This document shows positions 34,584 to 47,995 of a DNA stretch of 64,000 nucleotides, piece after piece. The stretch spans positions 71,727,481 to 71,791,480 of the forward strand of contig NC_132916.1 in assembly GCF_047675955.1 (NCBI RefSeq), in the 5' to 3' direction. A model generated the notes under the pieces. The model ran no database searches, had not been told where the DNA came from, and was given only the letters and a program-made list of their open reading frames with translations. Position 1 is the first letter of the stretch; each line of letters begins with the position of its first letter. This stretch comes from Chlorocebus sabaeus (lineage: Eukaryota > Chordata > Mammalia > Primates > Cercopithecidae). The position numbers were made by a program, and so were the translations under genes.

Positions 34584-37500
34584 TTTCCTTTTTCACCATA
34601 GCCCTCTATGGGCTTCCAAATATCCCTTTGCCAATTCCACAAGAACAGCCTTAGCGAAAGGCTCCTTGAAGGGAGAGATGTAACTCGGTGAGATGAATTA
34701 ACAGAACACAGAGAAGTTTCTCAGAAAGCTTCTTTCCAGTTTTGAACGGAAGATATTTCCTTTTTCACCATAGCCCTCTATGGGCTTCCAAATATCCCTT
34801 TGCCAATTCCACAAGAACAGCCTTAGCGAAAGGCTTCTTGAAGGGAAAGATGTAACTCTGTGAGATGAATTAACAGAACACAGAGCAGTTTCTCGGAAAG
34901 CTTCTTTCCAGTTTTGAACGGAAGATATTTCCTTTTTCACCATAGCCCTCTATGGGCTTCCAAATATCCCTTTGCAATTCCACAAGAACAGCCTTAGCGA
35001 AAGGCTTCTTGAAGCGAAAGATGTAACTCTGTGAGATGAATTAACAGAACACAGAGCAGTTTCTCAGAAAGCTACTTTCCAGTTTTGAAGGGCAGATATT
35101 TCCTTTTTCACCATAGCCCTCTATGGGCTTCCAAATATCCCTTTGCCAATTCCACAAGAACAGCCTTAGCGAAAGGCTTCTTGAAGGGAAAGATGTAACT
35201 CTGTGAGATGAACTAACAGAACACAGAGCAGTTTCTCAGAAAGCTTCTTTCCAGTTTTGAACGGAAGATATTTCCTTTTTCACCATAGGCCTCTATGGGC
35301 TTCCAAATATCCCTTTGCCAATTCCACAAGAACAGCCTTAGCGAAAGGCTTCTTGAAGGGAAAGATGTAACTCTGTGAGATGAATTAACAGAACACAGAG
35401 CAGTTTCTCAGAAAGCTTCTTTCCTGTTTTGAACGGAAGATATTTCCTTTTTCACCATAGCCCTCTATGGGCTTCCAAATATCCCTTTGCCAATTCCACA
35501 AGAACAGCCTTAGCGAAAGGCTTCTTGAAGGGAAAGATGTAACTCTGTGAGATGAATTAACAGAACACAGAGCAGTTTCTCAGAAAGCTTCTTTCCAGTT
35601 TTGAACGGAAGATATTTCCTTTTTCACCATAGCCCTCTATGGGCTTCCAAATATCCCTTTGCCAATTCCACAAGAACAGCCTTAGCGAAAGGCTTCCTGA
35701 AGGGAAAGATGTAACTCTGTGAGATGAATTAAGAGAACACAGAGCAGTTTCTCAGAAAGCTTCTTTCCAGTTTTGAACGGAAGATATTTCCTTTTTCACC
35801 ATAGTCCTCTATGGGCTTCCAAATATCCCTTTGCCAATTCCACAAGAACAGCCTTAGCGAAAGGCTTCTTGAAGGGAAAGATGTAACTCTGTGAGATGAA
35901 TTAACAGAACACAGAGCAGTTTCTCAGAAAGCTTCTTTCCAGTTTTGAACGGAAGATATTTCCTTTTTCACCAGAGCCCTCTACGGGGTTCCAAATATCC
36001 CTTTGCCAATTCCACAAGAACAGGTTTAGCGAAAGGCTTCTTGAAGGGAAAGATGTAACTCTGTGAGATGAATTAACAGAACACAGAGCAGTTTCTCAGA
36101 AAGCTTCTTTCCAGTTTTGAACGGAAGATATTTCCTTTTTCACCGTAGCCCTCTATGGGCTTCCAAATATCCCTTTGCCAATTCCACAAGAACAGCCTTA
36201 GCGAAAGGCTTCTTGAAGGGAAAGATGTAACTCTGTGAGATGAATTAACAGAACACAGAGCAGTTTCTCAGAAAGCTTCTTTCCAGTTTTGAACGGAAGA
36301 TATTTCCTTTTTCACCGTAGCCCTCTATGGGCTTCCAAATATCCCTTTGCCAATTCCACAAGAACAGCCTTAGCGAAAGGCTTCTTGAAGGGAAAGATGT
36401 AACTCTGTGAGATGAATTAACAGAACACAGAGCAGTTTCTCAGAAAGCTTCTTTCCAGTTTTGAACGGAAGATATTTCCTTTTTCACCATAGCCCTCTAT
36501 GGGCTTCCAAATATCCCTTTGCCAATTCCACAAGAACAGCCTTAGCGAAAGGCTTCCTGAAGGGAAAGATGTAACTCTGTGAGATGAATTAACAGAACAC
36601 AGAGCAGTTTCTCAGAAAGCTTCTTTCCAGTTTTGAACGGAAGATATTTCCTTTTTCACCATAGCCGTCTATGGGCTTCCAAATATCCCTTTGCCAATTC
36701 CACAAGAACAGCCTTAGCGAAAGGCTTCTTGAAGGGAAAGATGTAACTCTGTGAGATGAATTAACAGAACACAGAGCAGTTTCTCAGAAAGCTTCTTTCC
36801 AGTTTTGAACGGAAGATATTTCCTTTTTCACCGTAGCCCACTATGGGCTTCCAAATATCCCTTTGCCAATTCCACAAGAACAGCCTTAGCGAAAGGCTTC
36901 TTGAAGGGAAAGATGTAACTCTGTGAGATGAATTAACAGAACACAGAGCAGTTTCTCAGAAAGCTTCTTTCCAGTTTTGAACGGAAGATATTTCCTTTTT
37001 CACCATAGCCCTCTATGGGCTTCCAAATATCCCTTTGCCAATTCCACAAGAACAGCCTTAGCGAAAGGCTTCTTGAAGGGAAAGATGTAACTCTGTGAGA
37101 TGAATTAAGAGAACACGGAGCAGTTTCTCAGAAAGCTTCTTTCCAGTTTTGAACGGAAGATATTTCCTTTTTCACCATAGCCCTCTATGGGCTTCCAAAT
37201 ATCCCTTTGCCAATTCCACAAGAACAGCCTTAGCGAAAGGCTTCTTGAAGGGAAAGATGTAACTCTGTGAGATGAATTAACAGAACACAGAGCAGTTTCT
37301 CAGAAAGCTTCTTTCCAGTTTTGAACGGAAGATATTTCCTTTTTCACCGTAGCCCTCTATGGGCTTCCAAATATCCCTTTGCCAATTCCACAAGAACAGC
37401 CTTAGCGAAAGGCTTCTTGAAGGGAAAGATGTAACTCTGTGAGATGAATTAACAGAACACAGAGCAGTTTCTCAGAAAGCTTCTTTCCAGTTTTGAACGG

Positions 37501-39224
37501 AAGATATTTCCTTTTTCACCATAGCCCTCTATGGGCTTCCAAATATCCCTTTGCCAATTCCACAAGAACAGCCTTAGTGAAAGGCTTCTTGAAGGGAAAG
37601 ATGTAACTCTGTGAGATGAATTAACAGAACACAGAGCAGTTTCTCAGAAAGCTTCTTTCCAGTTGTGAACGGAAGATATTTCCTTTTTCACCATAGCCCT
37701 CTATGGGCTTCCAAATATCCCTTTGCCAATTCCACAAGAACAGCCTTAGCGAAAGGCTTCCTGAAGGGAAAGATGTAACTCTGTGAGATGAATTAACAGA
37801 ACACAGAGTAGTTTCTCAGAAAGCTTCTTTCCAGTTTTGAACGGAAGATATTTCCTTTTTCACCATAGCCCTCTATGGGCTTCCAAATATCCCTTTGCCA
37901 ATTCCACAAGAACAGGCTTAGCTAAAGGCTTCTTGAAAGGAAAGATGTAACTCTGTGAGATGAATTATCAGAACACAGAGCAGTTTCACAGAAAGGTTCC
38001 TTCCAGTTTTGAACGGAAGATATTTCCTTTTTCAGCATAGCCCTCTATGGGCTTCCAAATATCCCTTTGCCAATTCCACAAGAACAGGTTTAGCGAAAGG
38101 CTTCTTCAAGGGAAAGATGTAACTCTGTGAGATGAATTAACAGAACACAGAGCAGTTTCTTAGAAAGCTTCTTTCCAGTTTGAACGGAAGATATTTCCTT
38201 TTTCACCATAGCCCTCTATGGGTTTCCAAATATCCCTTTGCCAATTCCACAAGAACAGCCTTAGCGAAAGGCTTCTTGAAGGGAAAGATGTAACTCTGTG
38301 AGAAGAATTATCAGAACACAGAGCAGTTAACCAGAAAGGTTCCTTCCAGTTTTGAACGGAAGATATTTCGTTTTTCAGCATAGCCCTCTATGGGCTTCCA
38401 AATATCCCTTTGCCAATTCCACAAGAACAGGTTTAGCGAAAGGCTTCTTCAAGGGAAAGATGTAACTCTGTGAGATGAATTAACAGAACACAGAGCAGTT
38501 TCTCAGAAAGCTTCTTTCCAGTTTGAACGGAAGATATTTCCTTTTTCACCATAGCCCTCTATGGGTTTCCAAATATCCCTTTGCCAATTCCACAAGAACA
38601 GCCTTAGCGAAAGGCTTCTTGAAGGGAAAGATGTAACTCTGTGAGATGAATTAACAGAACACAGAGCAGTTTCTTAGAAAGCTTCTTTCCAGTATTGAAC
38701 GGAAGATATTTCCTTTTTCACCATAGCCCTCTATGGGCTTCCAAATATCCCTTTGCCAATTCCACAAGAACAGCCTTAGCGAAAGGCTTCTTGAAGGGAA
38801 AGATGTAACTCTGTGAGATGAACTAACAGAACACAGAGCAGTTTCTCAGAAAGCTTCTTTCCAGTTTTGAACGGAAGATATTTCCTTTTTCACCATAGCC
38901 CTCTATGGGCTTCCAAATATCCCTTTGCCAATTCCACAAGAACAGCCTTAGCGAAAGGCTTCTTGAAGGGAAAGATGTAACTCTGTGAGATGAATTAACA
39001 GAACACAGAGCAGTTTCTCAGAAAGCTTCTTTCCAGTTTTGAACGGAAGATATTTCCTTTTTCACCATAGCCCTCTATGGGCTTCCAAATATCCCTTTGC
39101 CAATTCCACAAGAACAGCCTTAGCGAAAGGCTTCTTGAAGGGAAAGATGTAACTCTGTGAGATGAATTAACAGAACACGGAGCAGTTTCTCAGAAAGCTT
39201 CTTTCCAGTTTTGAACGGAAGATA
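34412..39224 (-). repeat. 28-monomer block, copy 2
   Basis: Counterpart of 26333-31145, holding the same single-base losses (TTTGCAATT at 34975; T losses at 38179-38181 and 38522-38524). It holds cassette X (35099-36130) and block B copy 3 (36131-39224). Its left part (to 35958) is also the right part of block F, copied at 54359-57454. Confidence 0.9.
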
Positions 39225-40944
39225 TTTCCTTTTTCACCATAGCCCTCTACGGGCTTCCAAATATCCCTTTGCCAATTCCACAAGAAGAGCCTTAGCGAAA
39301 GGCTTCTTGAAGGGAAAGATGTAACTCTGTGAGATTAACTAACAGAACACAGAGCAGTTTCTCAGAAAGCTTCTTTCCAGTTTTGAACGGAAGATATTTC
39401 CTTTTTCACCATAGCCCTCTATGGGCTTCCAAATATCCCTTTGCCAATTCCACAAGAACAGCCTTAGCGAAAGGCTTCTTGAAGGGAAAGATGTAACTCT
39501 GTGAGATGAATTAACAGAACACAGAGCAGTTTCTCAGAAAGCTTCTTTCCAGTTTTGAACGGAAGATATTTCCTTTTTCACCGTAGCCCTCTATGGGCTT
39601 CCAAATATCCCTTTGCCAATTCCACAAGAACAGCCTTAGCGAAAGGCTTCTTGAAGGGAAAGATGTAACTCTGTGAGATGAATTAACAGAACACAGAGCA
39701 GTTTCTCAGAAAACTTCTTTCCAGTTTTGAACGGAAGATATTTCCTTTTTCACCGTAGCCCTCTATGGGCTTCCAAATATCCCTTTGCCAATTCCACAAG
39801 AACAGCCTTAGCGAAAGGCTTCTTGAAGGGAAAGATGTAACTCTGTGAGATGAATTAACAGAACACAGAGCAGTTTCTCAGAAAGCATCTTTCCAGTTTT
39901 GAACGGAAGATATTTCCTTTTTCACCATAGCCCTCTATGGGCTTCCAAATATCCCTTTGCCAATTCCACAAGAACAGCCTTAGCGAAAGGCTTCTTGAAG
40001 GGAAAGATGTAACTCTGTGAGATGAATTAACAGAACACAGAGCAGTTTCTCAGAAAGCTTCTTTCCAGTTTTGAACGGAAGATATTTCCTTTTTCACCAT
40101 AGCCCTCTATGGGCTTCCAAATATCCCTTTGCCAATTCCACAAGAACAGCCTTAGCGAAAGGCTTCTTGAAGGGAAAGATGTAACTCTGTGAGATGAATT
40201 AACAGAACACAGAGCAGTTTCTCAGAAAGCTTCTTTCCAGTTTTGAACGGAAGATATTTCCTTTTTCACCATAGCCCTCTATGGGCTTCCAAATATCCCT
40301 TTGCCAATTCCACAAGAACAGCCTTAGCGAAAGGCTTCTTGAAGGGAAAGATGTAACTCTGTGAGATGAATTAACAGAACACAGAGCAGTTTCTCAGAAA
40401 GCTTCTTTCCAGTTTTGAACGGAAGATATTTCCTTTTTCACCATAGCCCTCTATGGGCTTCCAAATATCCCTTTGCCAATTCCACAAGAACAGCCTTAGC
40501 GAAAGGCTTCTTGAAGGGAAAGATGTAACTCTGTGAGATGAATTAACAGAACACAGAGCAGTTTCTCAGAAAGCTTCTTTCCAGTTTTGAACGGAAGATA
40601 TTTCCTTTTTCACCATAGCCCTCTATGGGCTTCCAAATATCCCTTTGCCAATTCCACAAGAACAGCCTTAGCGAAAGGCTTCTTGAAGGGAAAGATGTAA
40701 CTCTGTGAGATGAATTAACAGAACACAGAGCAGTTTCTCAGAAAGCTTCTTTCCAGTTTTGAACGGAAGATATTTCCTTTTTCACCATAGCCCTCTATGG
40801 GCTTCCAAATATCCCTTTGCCAATTCCACAAGAACAGCCTTAGCGAAAGGCTTCTTGAAGGGAAAGATGTATGTCTGTGAGATGAATTAACAGAACACAG
40901 AGCAGTTTCTCAGAAAGCTTCTTTCCAGTTTTGAACGGAAGATA
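39225..40944 (-). repeat. Nine extra monomers at a super-repeat junction
   Basis: The first monomer (39225-39396) has CTACGGGC, AAGAAGAGCC and GAGATTAACTAAC. The next nine (39397-40944, 1,548 bp) have no counterpart between 15842 and 16014. They include AAACTTC (about 39713), AAAGCATC (39887) and GTATGTCTG (40868). The last two match 8250 and 9231 at one offset of 31,637 bp, so the insert looks derived from the 19-monomer block. The AAAGATTC, GTAAGTCTG and GTGAAATG that lie between those marks there are absent here. Confidence 0.8.
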
Positions 40945-43900
40945 TTTCCTTTTTCACCATAGCCCTCTATGGGCTTCCAAATATCCCTTTGCCAATTCCA
41001 CAAGAACAGCCTTAGCGAAAGGCTTCTTGAAGGGAAAGATGTAACTCTGTGAGATGAATTAACAGAACACAGAGCAGTTTCTCAGAAAGCTTCTTTCCAG
41101 TTTTGAACGGAAGGTATTTCCTTTTTCACCATAGCCCTCTATGGGCTTCCAAATATCCCTTTGCCAATTCCACAAGAACAGCCTTAGCGAAAGGCTTCTT
41201 GAAGGGAAAGATGTAACTCTGTGAGATGAATTAACAGAACACAGAGCAGTTTCTCAGAAAGCTTCTTTCCAGTTTTGAACGGAGGATATTTCCTTTTTCA
41301 CCGTAGCCCTCTATGGGCTTCCAAATATCCCTTTGCCAATTCCACAAGAACAGCCTTAGCGAAAGGCTTCTTGAAGGGAAAGATGTAACTCTGTGAGATG
41401 AATTAACAGAACACAGAGCAGTTTCTCAGAAAGCTTCTTTCCAGTTTTGAACGGAAGATATTTCCTTTTTCACCATAGCCCTCTATGGGCTTCCAAATAT
41501 CCCTTTGCCAATTCCACAAGAACAGCCTTAGCGAAAGTCTTCCTGAAGGGAAAGATGTAACTCTGTGAGATGAATTAACAGAACACAGAGCAGTTTCTCA
41601 GAAAGCTTCTTTCCAGTTTTGAACGGAAGATAATTCCTTTTTCACCATAGCCGTCTATGGGCTTCCAAATATCCCTTTGCCAATTCCACAAGAACAGCCT
41701 TAGCGAAAGGCTTCTTGAAGGGAAAGATGTAACTCTGTGAGATGAATTAACAGAACACAGAGCAGTTTCTCAGAAAGCTTCTTTCCAGTTTTGAACGGAA
41801 GATATTTCCTTTTTCACCATAGCCCTCTATGGGCTTCCAAATATCCCTTTGCCAATTGCACAAGAACAGCCTTAGCGAAAGGCTTCTTGAAGGGAAAGAT
41901 GTAACTCTGTGAGATGAATTAACAGAACACAGAGCAGTTTCTCAGAAAGCTTCTTTCCAGTTTTGAACGGAAGATATTTCCTTTTTCACCATAGCCCTCT
42001 ATGGGCTTCCAAATATCCCTTTGCCAATTCCACAAGAACAGCCTTAGCGAAAGGCTTCTTGAAGGGAAAGATGTAACTCTGTGAGATGAATTAAGAGAAC
42101 ACGGAGCAGTTTCTCAGAAAGCTTCTTTCCAGTTTTGAACGGAAGATATTTCCTTTTTCACCGTAGCCCTCTATGGGCTTCCAAATATCCCTTTGCCAAT
42201 TCCACAAGAACAGCCTTAGCGAAAGGCTTCTTGAAGGGAAAGATGTAACTCTGTGAGACGAATTAACAGAACACAGAGCAGTTTCTCAGAAAGCTTCTTT
42301 CCAGTTTTGAACGGAAGATATTTCCTTTTTCACCGTAGCCCTCTATGGGCTTCCAAATATCCCTTTGCCAATTCCACAAGAACAGCCTTAGCGAAAGGCT
42401 TCTTGAAGGGAAAGATGTAGCTCTGTGAGATGAATTAACAGAACACAGAGCAGTTTCTCAGAAAGCTTCTTTCCAGTTGTGAACGGAAGATATTTCCTTT
42501 TTCACCATAGCCCTCTATGGGCTTCCAAATATCCCTTTGCCAATTCCACAAGAACAGCCTTAGCGAAAGGCTTCTTGAAGGGAAAGATGTAACTCGGTGA
42601 GATGAATTAACAGAACACAGAGAAGTTTCTCAGAAAGCTTCTTTCCAGTTTTGAACGGAAGATATTTCCTTTTTCACCATAGCCCTCTATGGGCTTCCAA
42701 ATATCCCTTTGCCAATTCCACAAGAACAGCCTTAGCGAAAGGCTTCTTGAAGGTAAAGATGTAACACTGTGAGATGAATTAACAGAACACAGAGCAGTTT
42801 CTCAGAAAGCTTCTTTCCAGTTTTGAACGGAAGATATTTCCTTTTTCACCATAGCCCTCTATGGGCTTCCAAATATCCCTTTGCCAATTCCACAAGAACA
42901 GCCTTAGCGAAAGGCTTCTTGAAGCGAAAGATGTAACTCTGTGAGATGAATTAACAGAACACAGAGCAGTTTCTCAGAAAGCTTCTTTCCAGTTTTGAAG
43001 GGCAGATATTTCCTTTTTCACCATAGCCCTCTATGGGCTTCCAAATATCCCTTTGCCAATTCCACAAGAGCAGCCTTAGCGAAAGGCTTCTTGAAGGGAA
43101 AGATGTAACTCTGTGAGATGAACTAACAGAACACAGAGCAGTTTCTCAGAAAGCTTCTTTCCAGTTTTGAACGGAAGATATTTCCTTTTTCACCATAGCC
43201 CTCTATGGGCTTCCAAATATCCCTTTGCCAATTCCACAAGAACAGCCTTAGCGAAAGGCTTCTTGAAGGGAAAGATGTAACTCTGTGAGATGAATTAACA
43301 GAACACAGAGCAGTTTCTCAGAAAGCTTCTTTCCAGTTTTGAACGGAAGATATTTCCTTTTTCACCATAGCCCTCTATGGGCTTCCAAATATCCCTTTGC
43401 CAATTCCACAAGAACAGCCTTAGCGAAAGGCTTCTTGAAGGGAAAGATGTAACTCTGTGAGATGAATTAACAGAACACAGAGCAGTTTCTCAGAAAGCTT
43501 CTTTCCAGTTTGGAACAGAAGATATTTCCTTTTTCCCCATAGCCCTCTATGGGCTTCCAAATATCCCTTTGCCAATTCCACAAGAACAGCCTTAGCGAAA
43601 GGCTTCTTGAAGGGAAAGATGTAACTCTGTGAGATGAATTAACAGAACACAGAGCAGTTTCTCAGAAAGCTTCTTTCCAGTTTTGAACGGAAGATATTTC
43701 CTTTTTCACCATAGCCCTCTATGGGGTTCCAAATATCCCTTTGCCAATTCCACAAGAACAGGTTTAGCGAAAGGCTTCTCGAACGGAAAGATGTAACTCT
43801 GTGAGATGAATTAACAGAACACAGAGCAGTTTCTCAGAAAGCTTCTTTCCAGTTTGGAACAGAAGATATTTCCTTTTTCCCCATAGCCCTCTATGGGCTT

Positions 43901-44040
43901 CCAAATATCCCTTTGCCAATTCCACAAGAACAGCCTTAGCGAAAGGCTTCTTGAAGGGAAAGATGTAACTCTGTGAGATGAATTAATAGAACACAGAGCA
44001 GTTTCTCAGAAAGCTTCTTTTCAGTTTTGAACGGAAGATA
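40945..44040 (-). repeat. 18-monomer block C, copy 2
   Basis: Counterpart of 16014-19109. Private changes include GGAGGATATT (about 41283), GATGTAGCTC (about 42420), CTTCTCGAACGG (about 43784) and AATTAATAG (about 43986). From 43525 on, the sequence is also related to 61754 onward. Confidence 0.88.
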
Positions 44041-45588
44041 TTTCCTTTTTCACCATAGCCCTCTATGGGCTTCCAAATATCCCTTTGCCAATTCCACAAG
44101 AACAGCCTTAGCGAAAGGCTTCTTGAAGGGAAAGATGTAACTCTGTGAGATGAATTAACAGAACACAGAGCATTTTCTCAGAAAGCTTCTTTCCAGTTTT
44201 GAACGGAAGATATTTCCTTTTTCACCATAGCCCTCTATGGGCTTCCAAATATCCCTTTGCCAATTCCACAAGAACAGCCTTAGCGAAAGGCTTCCTGCAG
44301 GGAAAGATGTAACTCTGTGAGATGAATTAACAGAACACAGAGCAGTTTCTCAAAATGCTTCTTTCCAGTTTTGAACGGAAGATATTTCCTTTTTCACCAT
44401 AGCCCTCTATGGGCTTCCAAATATCCCTTTGCCAATTCCACAAGAACAGCCTTAGCGAAAGGCTTCTTGAAGGGAAAGATGTAACTCTGTGAGATGAATT
44501 AACAGAACACAGAGCAGTTTCTCAGAAAGCTTCTTTCCAGTTTTGAACGGAAGATATTTCCTTTTTCACTATAGCCCTCTATGGGCTTCCAAATATCCCT
44601 TTGCCAATTCCACAAGAACAGCCTTAGCGAAAGGCTTCTTGAAGGGAAAGATGTAACTCTGTGAGATGAATTAACAGAACACAGAGCAGTTTCTCAGAAA
44701 GCTTCTTTCCAGTTTTGAACGGAAGATATTTCCTTTTTCACCATAGCCCTCTATGGGCTTCCAAATATCCCTTTGCCAATTCCACAAGAACAGCCTTAGC
44801 GAAAGGCTTCTTGAAGGGAAAGTTGTAACTCTGTGAGATGAATTAACAGAACACAGAGCAGTTTCTCAGAAAGCTTCTTTCCAGTTTTGAACGGAAGATA
44901 TTTCCTTTTTCACCATAGCCCTCTATGGGCTTCCAAATATCCCTTTGCCAATTCCACAAGAACAGCCTTAGCGAAAGGCTTCTTGAAGGGAAAGACGTAA
45001 CTCTGTGAGATGAATTAACAGAACACAGAGCAGTTTCTCAGAAAGCTTCTTTCCAGTTTTGAACGGAAGATATTTCCTTTTTCACCATAGCCCTCTATGG
45101 GCTTCCAAATATCCCTTTGCCAATTCCACAAGAACAGCCTTAGCGAAAGGCTTCTTGGAGGGAAAGATGTAACTCTGTGAGATGAATTAACAGAACACAG
45201 AGCAGTTTCTCAGAAAGCTTATTTCCAGTTTTGAAAGGAAGATATTTCCTTTTTCACCATAGCCCTCTATGGGCTTCCAAATATCCCTTTGCCAATTCTA
45301 CAAGTACAGCCTTAGCGAAAGGCTTCTTGAAGGGAAAGATGTAACTCTGTGAGATGAATTAACAGAACACAGAGCAGTTTCTCAGAAAGCTTCTTTCCAG
45401 TTTTGAACGGAAGATATTTCCTTTTTCACCGTAGCCCTCTATGGGCTTCCAAATATCCCTTTGCCAATTCCACAAGAACAGCCTTAGCGAAAGGCTTCTT
45501 GGAGGGAAAGATGTAACTCTGTGAGATGAATTAACAGAACACAGAGCAGTTTCTCAGAAAGCTTCTTTCCAGTTTTGAACGGAAGATA
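44041..45588 (-). repeat. Alphoid segment shared with the window's right end
   Basis: Markers: GCATTTTCTC (44171), CTTCCTGCAG with CAAAATGCTT (44351), CACTATAG (44567), AAAGTTGTAAC, GACGTAAC, CTTGGAGG, AAAGCTTATTT with GAAAGGAAG (45216), TTCTACAAGTAC, CACCGTAG with CTTGGAGG. It corresponds to 62270-64000, at +18,229 before three added monomers there and +18,745 after them. The AAGTTGT-to-CTTGGAGG order repeats the signature first seen at 537-1052. Confidence 0.85.
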
Positions 45589-47995
45589 TTTCCTTTTTCA
45601 CCATAGCCCTCTATGGGCTTCCAAATATCCCTTTGCCAATTCCACAAGAACAGCCTTAGCGAAAGGCTTCTTGAAGGGAAAGATGTAACTCCGTGAGATG
45701 AATTAACAGAACACAGAGCAGTTTCTCAGAAAGCTTCTTTCCAGTTTTGAACGGAAGATATTTCCTTTTTCACCACAGCCCTATAAGGGCTTCCAAATAT
45801 CCCTTTGCCAATTCCACAAGAACAGCCTTGGCGAAAGGCTTCTTGACGGGAAAGATGTAACTCTGTGAGATGAATTAACAGAACACAGAGCAGATTCTCA
45901 GAAAGCTTCTTTCCAGTTTTGAATGGAAGATATTTCCTTTTTCACCATAGCCCTCTATGGGCTTCCAAATATCCCTTTGCCAATTCCACAAGAACAGCCT
46001 TACCGAAAGGCTTCTTGAAGGGAAAGATGTAAGTCTGTGAGATGAATTAAAAGAACACAGAGGAGTTTCTCAGAAAGCTTCTTTCCAGTTTTGAACGGAA
46101 GATATTTCCTTTTTCACCATAGCCCTCTATGGGCTTCCAAATATCCCTTTGCCAATTCCACAAGAACAGCCTTAGCGAAAGGCTTCTTGAAGGGAAAGAT
46201 GTAAGTCTGTGAGATGAATTAACAGAACACAGAGCAGTTTCTCAGAAAGCTTCTTTCCAGTTTTGAACGGAAGATATTTCCTTTTTCACCATAGCCCTCT
46301 ATGGGCTTCCAAATATCCCTTTGCCAATTCCACAAGAACAGGCTTAGCGAAAGGCTTCTTGAAGGGAAAGATGTAACTCTGTGAGAAGAATTATCAGAAC
46401 ACAGAGCAGTTTCCCAGAAAGGTTCCTTCTAGTTTTGAACGGAAGATATTTCCTTTTTCAGAATAGCCCTCTATGGGCTTCCAAATATCCCTTGGCCAAT
46501 TCCACAAGAACAGCCTTGGCGAAAGGCTTCTTGAAGGGAAAGATGTAACTCTGTGAGATGAATTAACAGAACACAGAGCAGATTCTCAGAAAGCTTCTTT
46601 CCAGTTTTGAATGGAAGATATTTCCTTTTTCACCGTAGCCCTCTATGGGCTTCCAAATATCCCTGTGCCAATTCCACAAGAACAGCCTTACCGAAAGGCT
46701 TCTTGAAGGGAAAGATGTAACTCTGTGAGATGAATTAAAAGAACACAGAGCAGTTTCTCAGAAAGCTTCTTTCCAGTTTTGAACGGAAGATATTTCCTTT
46801 TTCACCATAGCCCTCTATGGGCTTCCAAATATCCCTTTGCCAATTCCACAAGAACAGCCTTAGCGAAAGGCTTCTTGAAGGGAAAGATGTAAGTCTGTGA
46901 GATGAATTAACAGAACACAGAGCAGTTTCTCAGAAAGCTTCTTTCCAGTTTTGAACGGAAGATATTTCCTTTTTCACCATAGCCCTCTATGGGCTTCCAA
47001 ATATCCCTTTGCCAATTCCACAAGAACAGGCTTAGCGAAAGGCTTCTTGAAGGGAAAGATGTAACTCTGTGAGAAGAATTATCAGAACACAGAGCAGTTT
47101 CCCAGAAAGGTTCCTTCCAGTTTTGAACGGAAGATATTTCGTTTTTCAGCATAGCCCAATATGGGCTTCCAAATATCCCTTTGCCAATTCCACAAGAACA
47201 GGTTTAGCGAAAGGCTTCTTCAAGGGAAAGATGTAACTCTGTGAGATGAATTAACAGAACACAGAGCAGTTTCTCAGAAAGCTTCTTTCCAGTTTGAACG
47301 GAAGATATTTCCTTTTTCACCATAGCCCTCTATGGGTTTCCAAATATCCCTTTGCCAATTCCACAAGAACAGCCTTAGCGAAAGGCTTCTTGAAGGGAAA
47401 GATGTAACTCTGTGAGATGAATTAACAGAACACAGAGCAGTTTCTTAGAAAGCTTCTTTCCAGTATTGAACGGAAGATATTTCCTTTTTCACCATAGCCC
47501 TCTATGGGCTTCCAAATATCCCTTTGCCAATTCCACAAGAACAGCCTTAGCGAAAGGCTTCTTGAAGGGAAAGATGTAACTCTGTGAGATGAACTAACAG
47601 AACACAGAGCAGTTTCTCAGAAAGCTTCTTTCCAGTTTTGAACGGAAGATATTTCCTTTTTCACCATAGCCCTCTATGGGCTTCCAAATATCCCTTTGCC
47701 AATTCCACAAGAACAGCCTTAGCGAAAGGCTTCTTGAAGGGAAAGATGTAACTCTGTGAGATGAATTAACAGAACACAGAGCAGTTTCTCAGAAAGCTTC
47801 TTTCCAGTTTTGAACGGAAGATATTTCCTTTTTCACCATAGCCCTCTATGGGCTTCCAAATATCCCTTTGCCAATTCCACAAGAACAGCCTTAGCGAAAG
47901 GCTTCTTGAAGGGAAAGATGTAACTCTGTGAGATGAATTAACAGAACACAGAGCAGTTTCTCAGAAAGCTTCTTTCCAGTTTTGAACGGAAGATA
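45589..47995 (-). repeat. Block G, copy 2, with extra monomers
   Basis: The first seven monomers (45589-46792) follow block G. Then come a GTAAGTCTG monomer (46793) and a GGCTTAGCG/AAAGGTTCC/TTTCGTTT monomer (46965), a CAGCATAGCCCAATATGGG unit with T loss (47293-47295), GGGTTTCC with CAGTATTG, AACTAAC and plain units. The GTAAGTCTG and AAAGGTTCC pair is thus present twice, which fits a local two-step repeat within the block. Confidence 0.83.
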
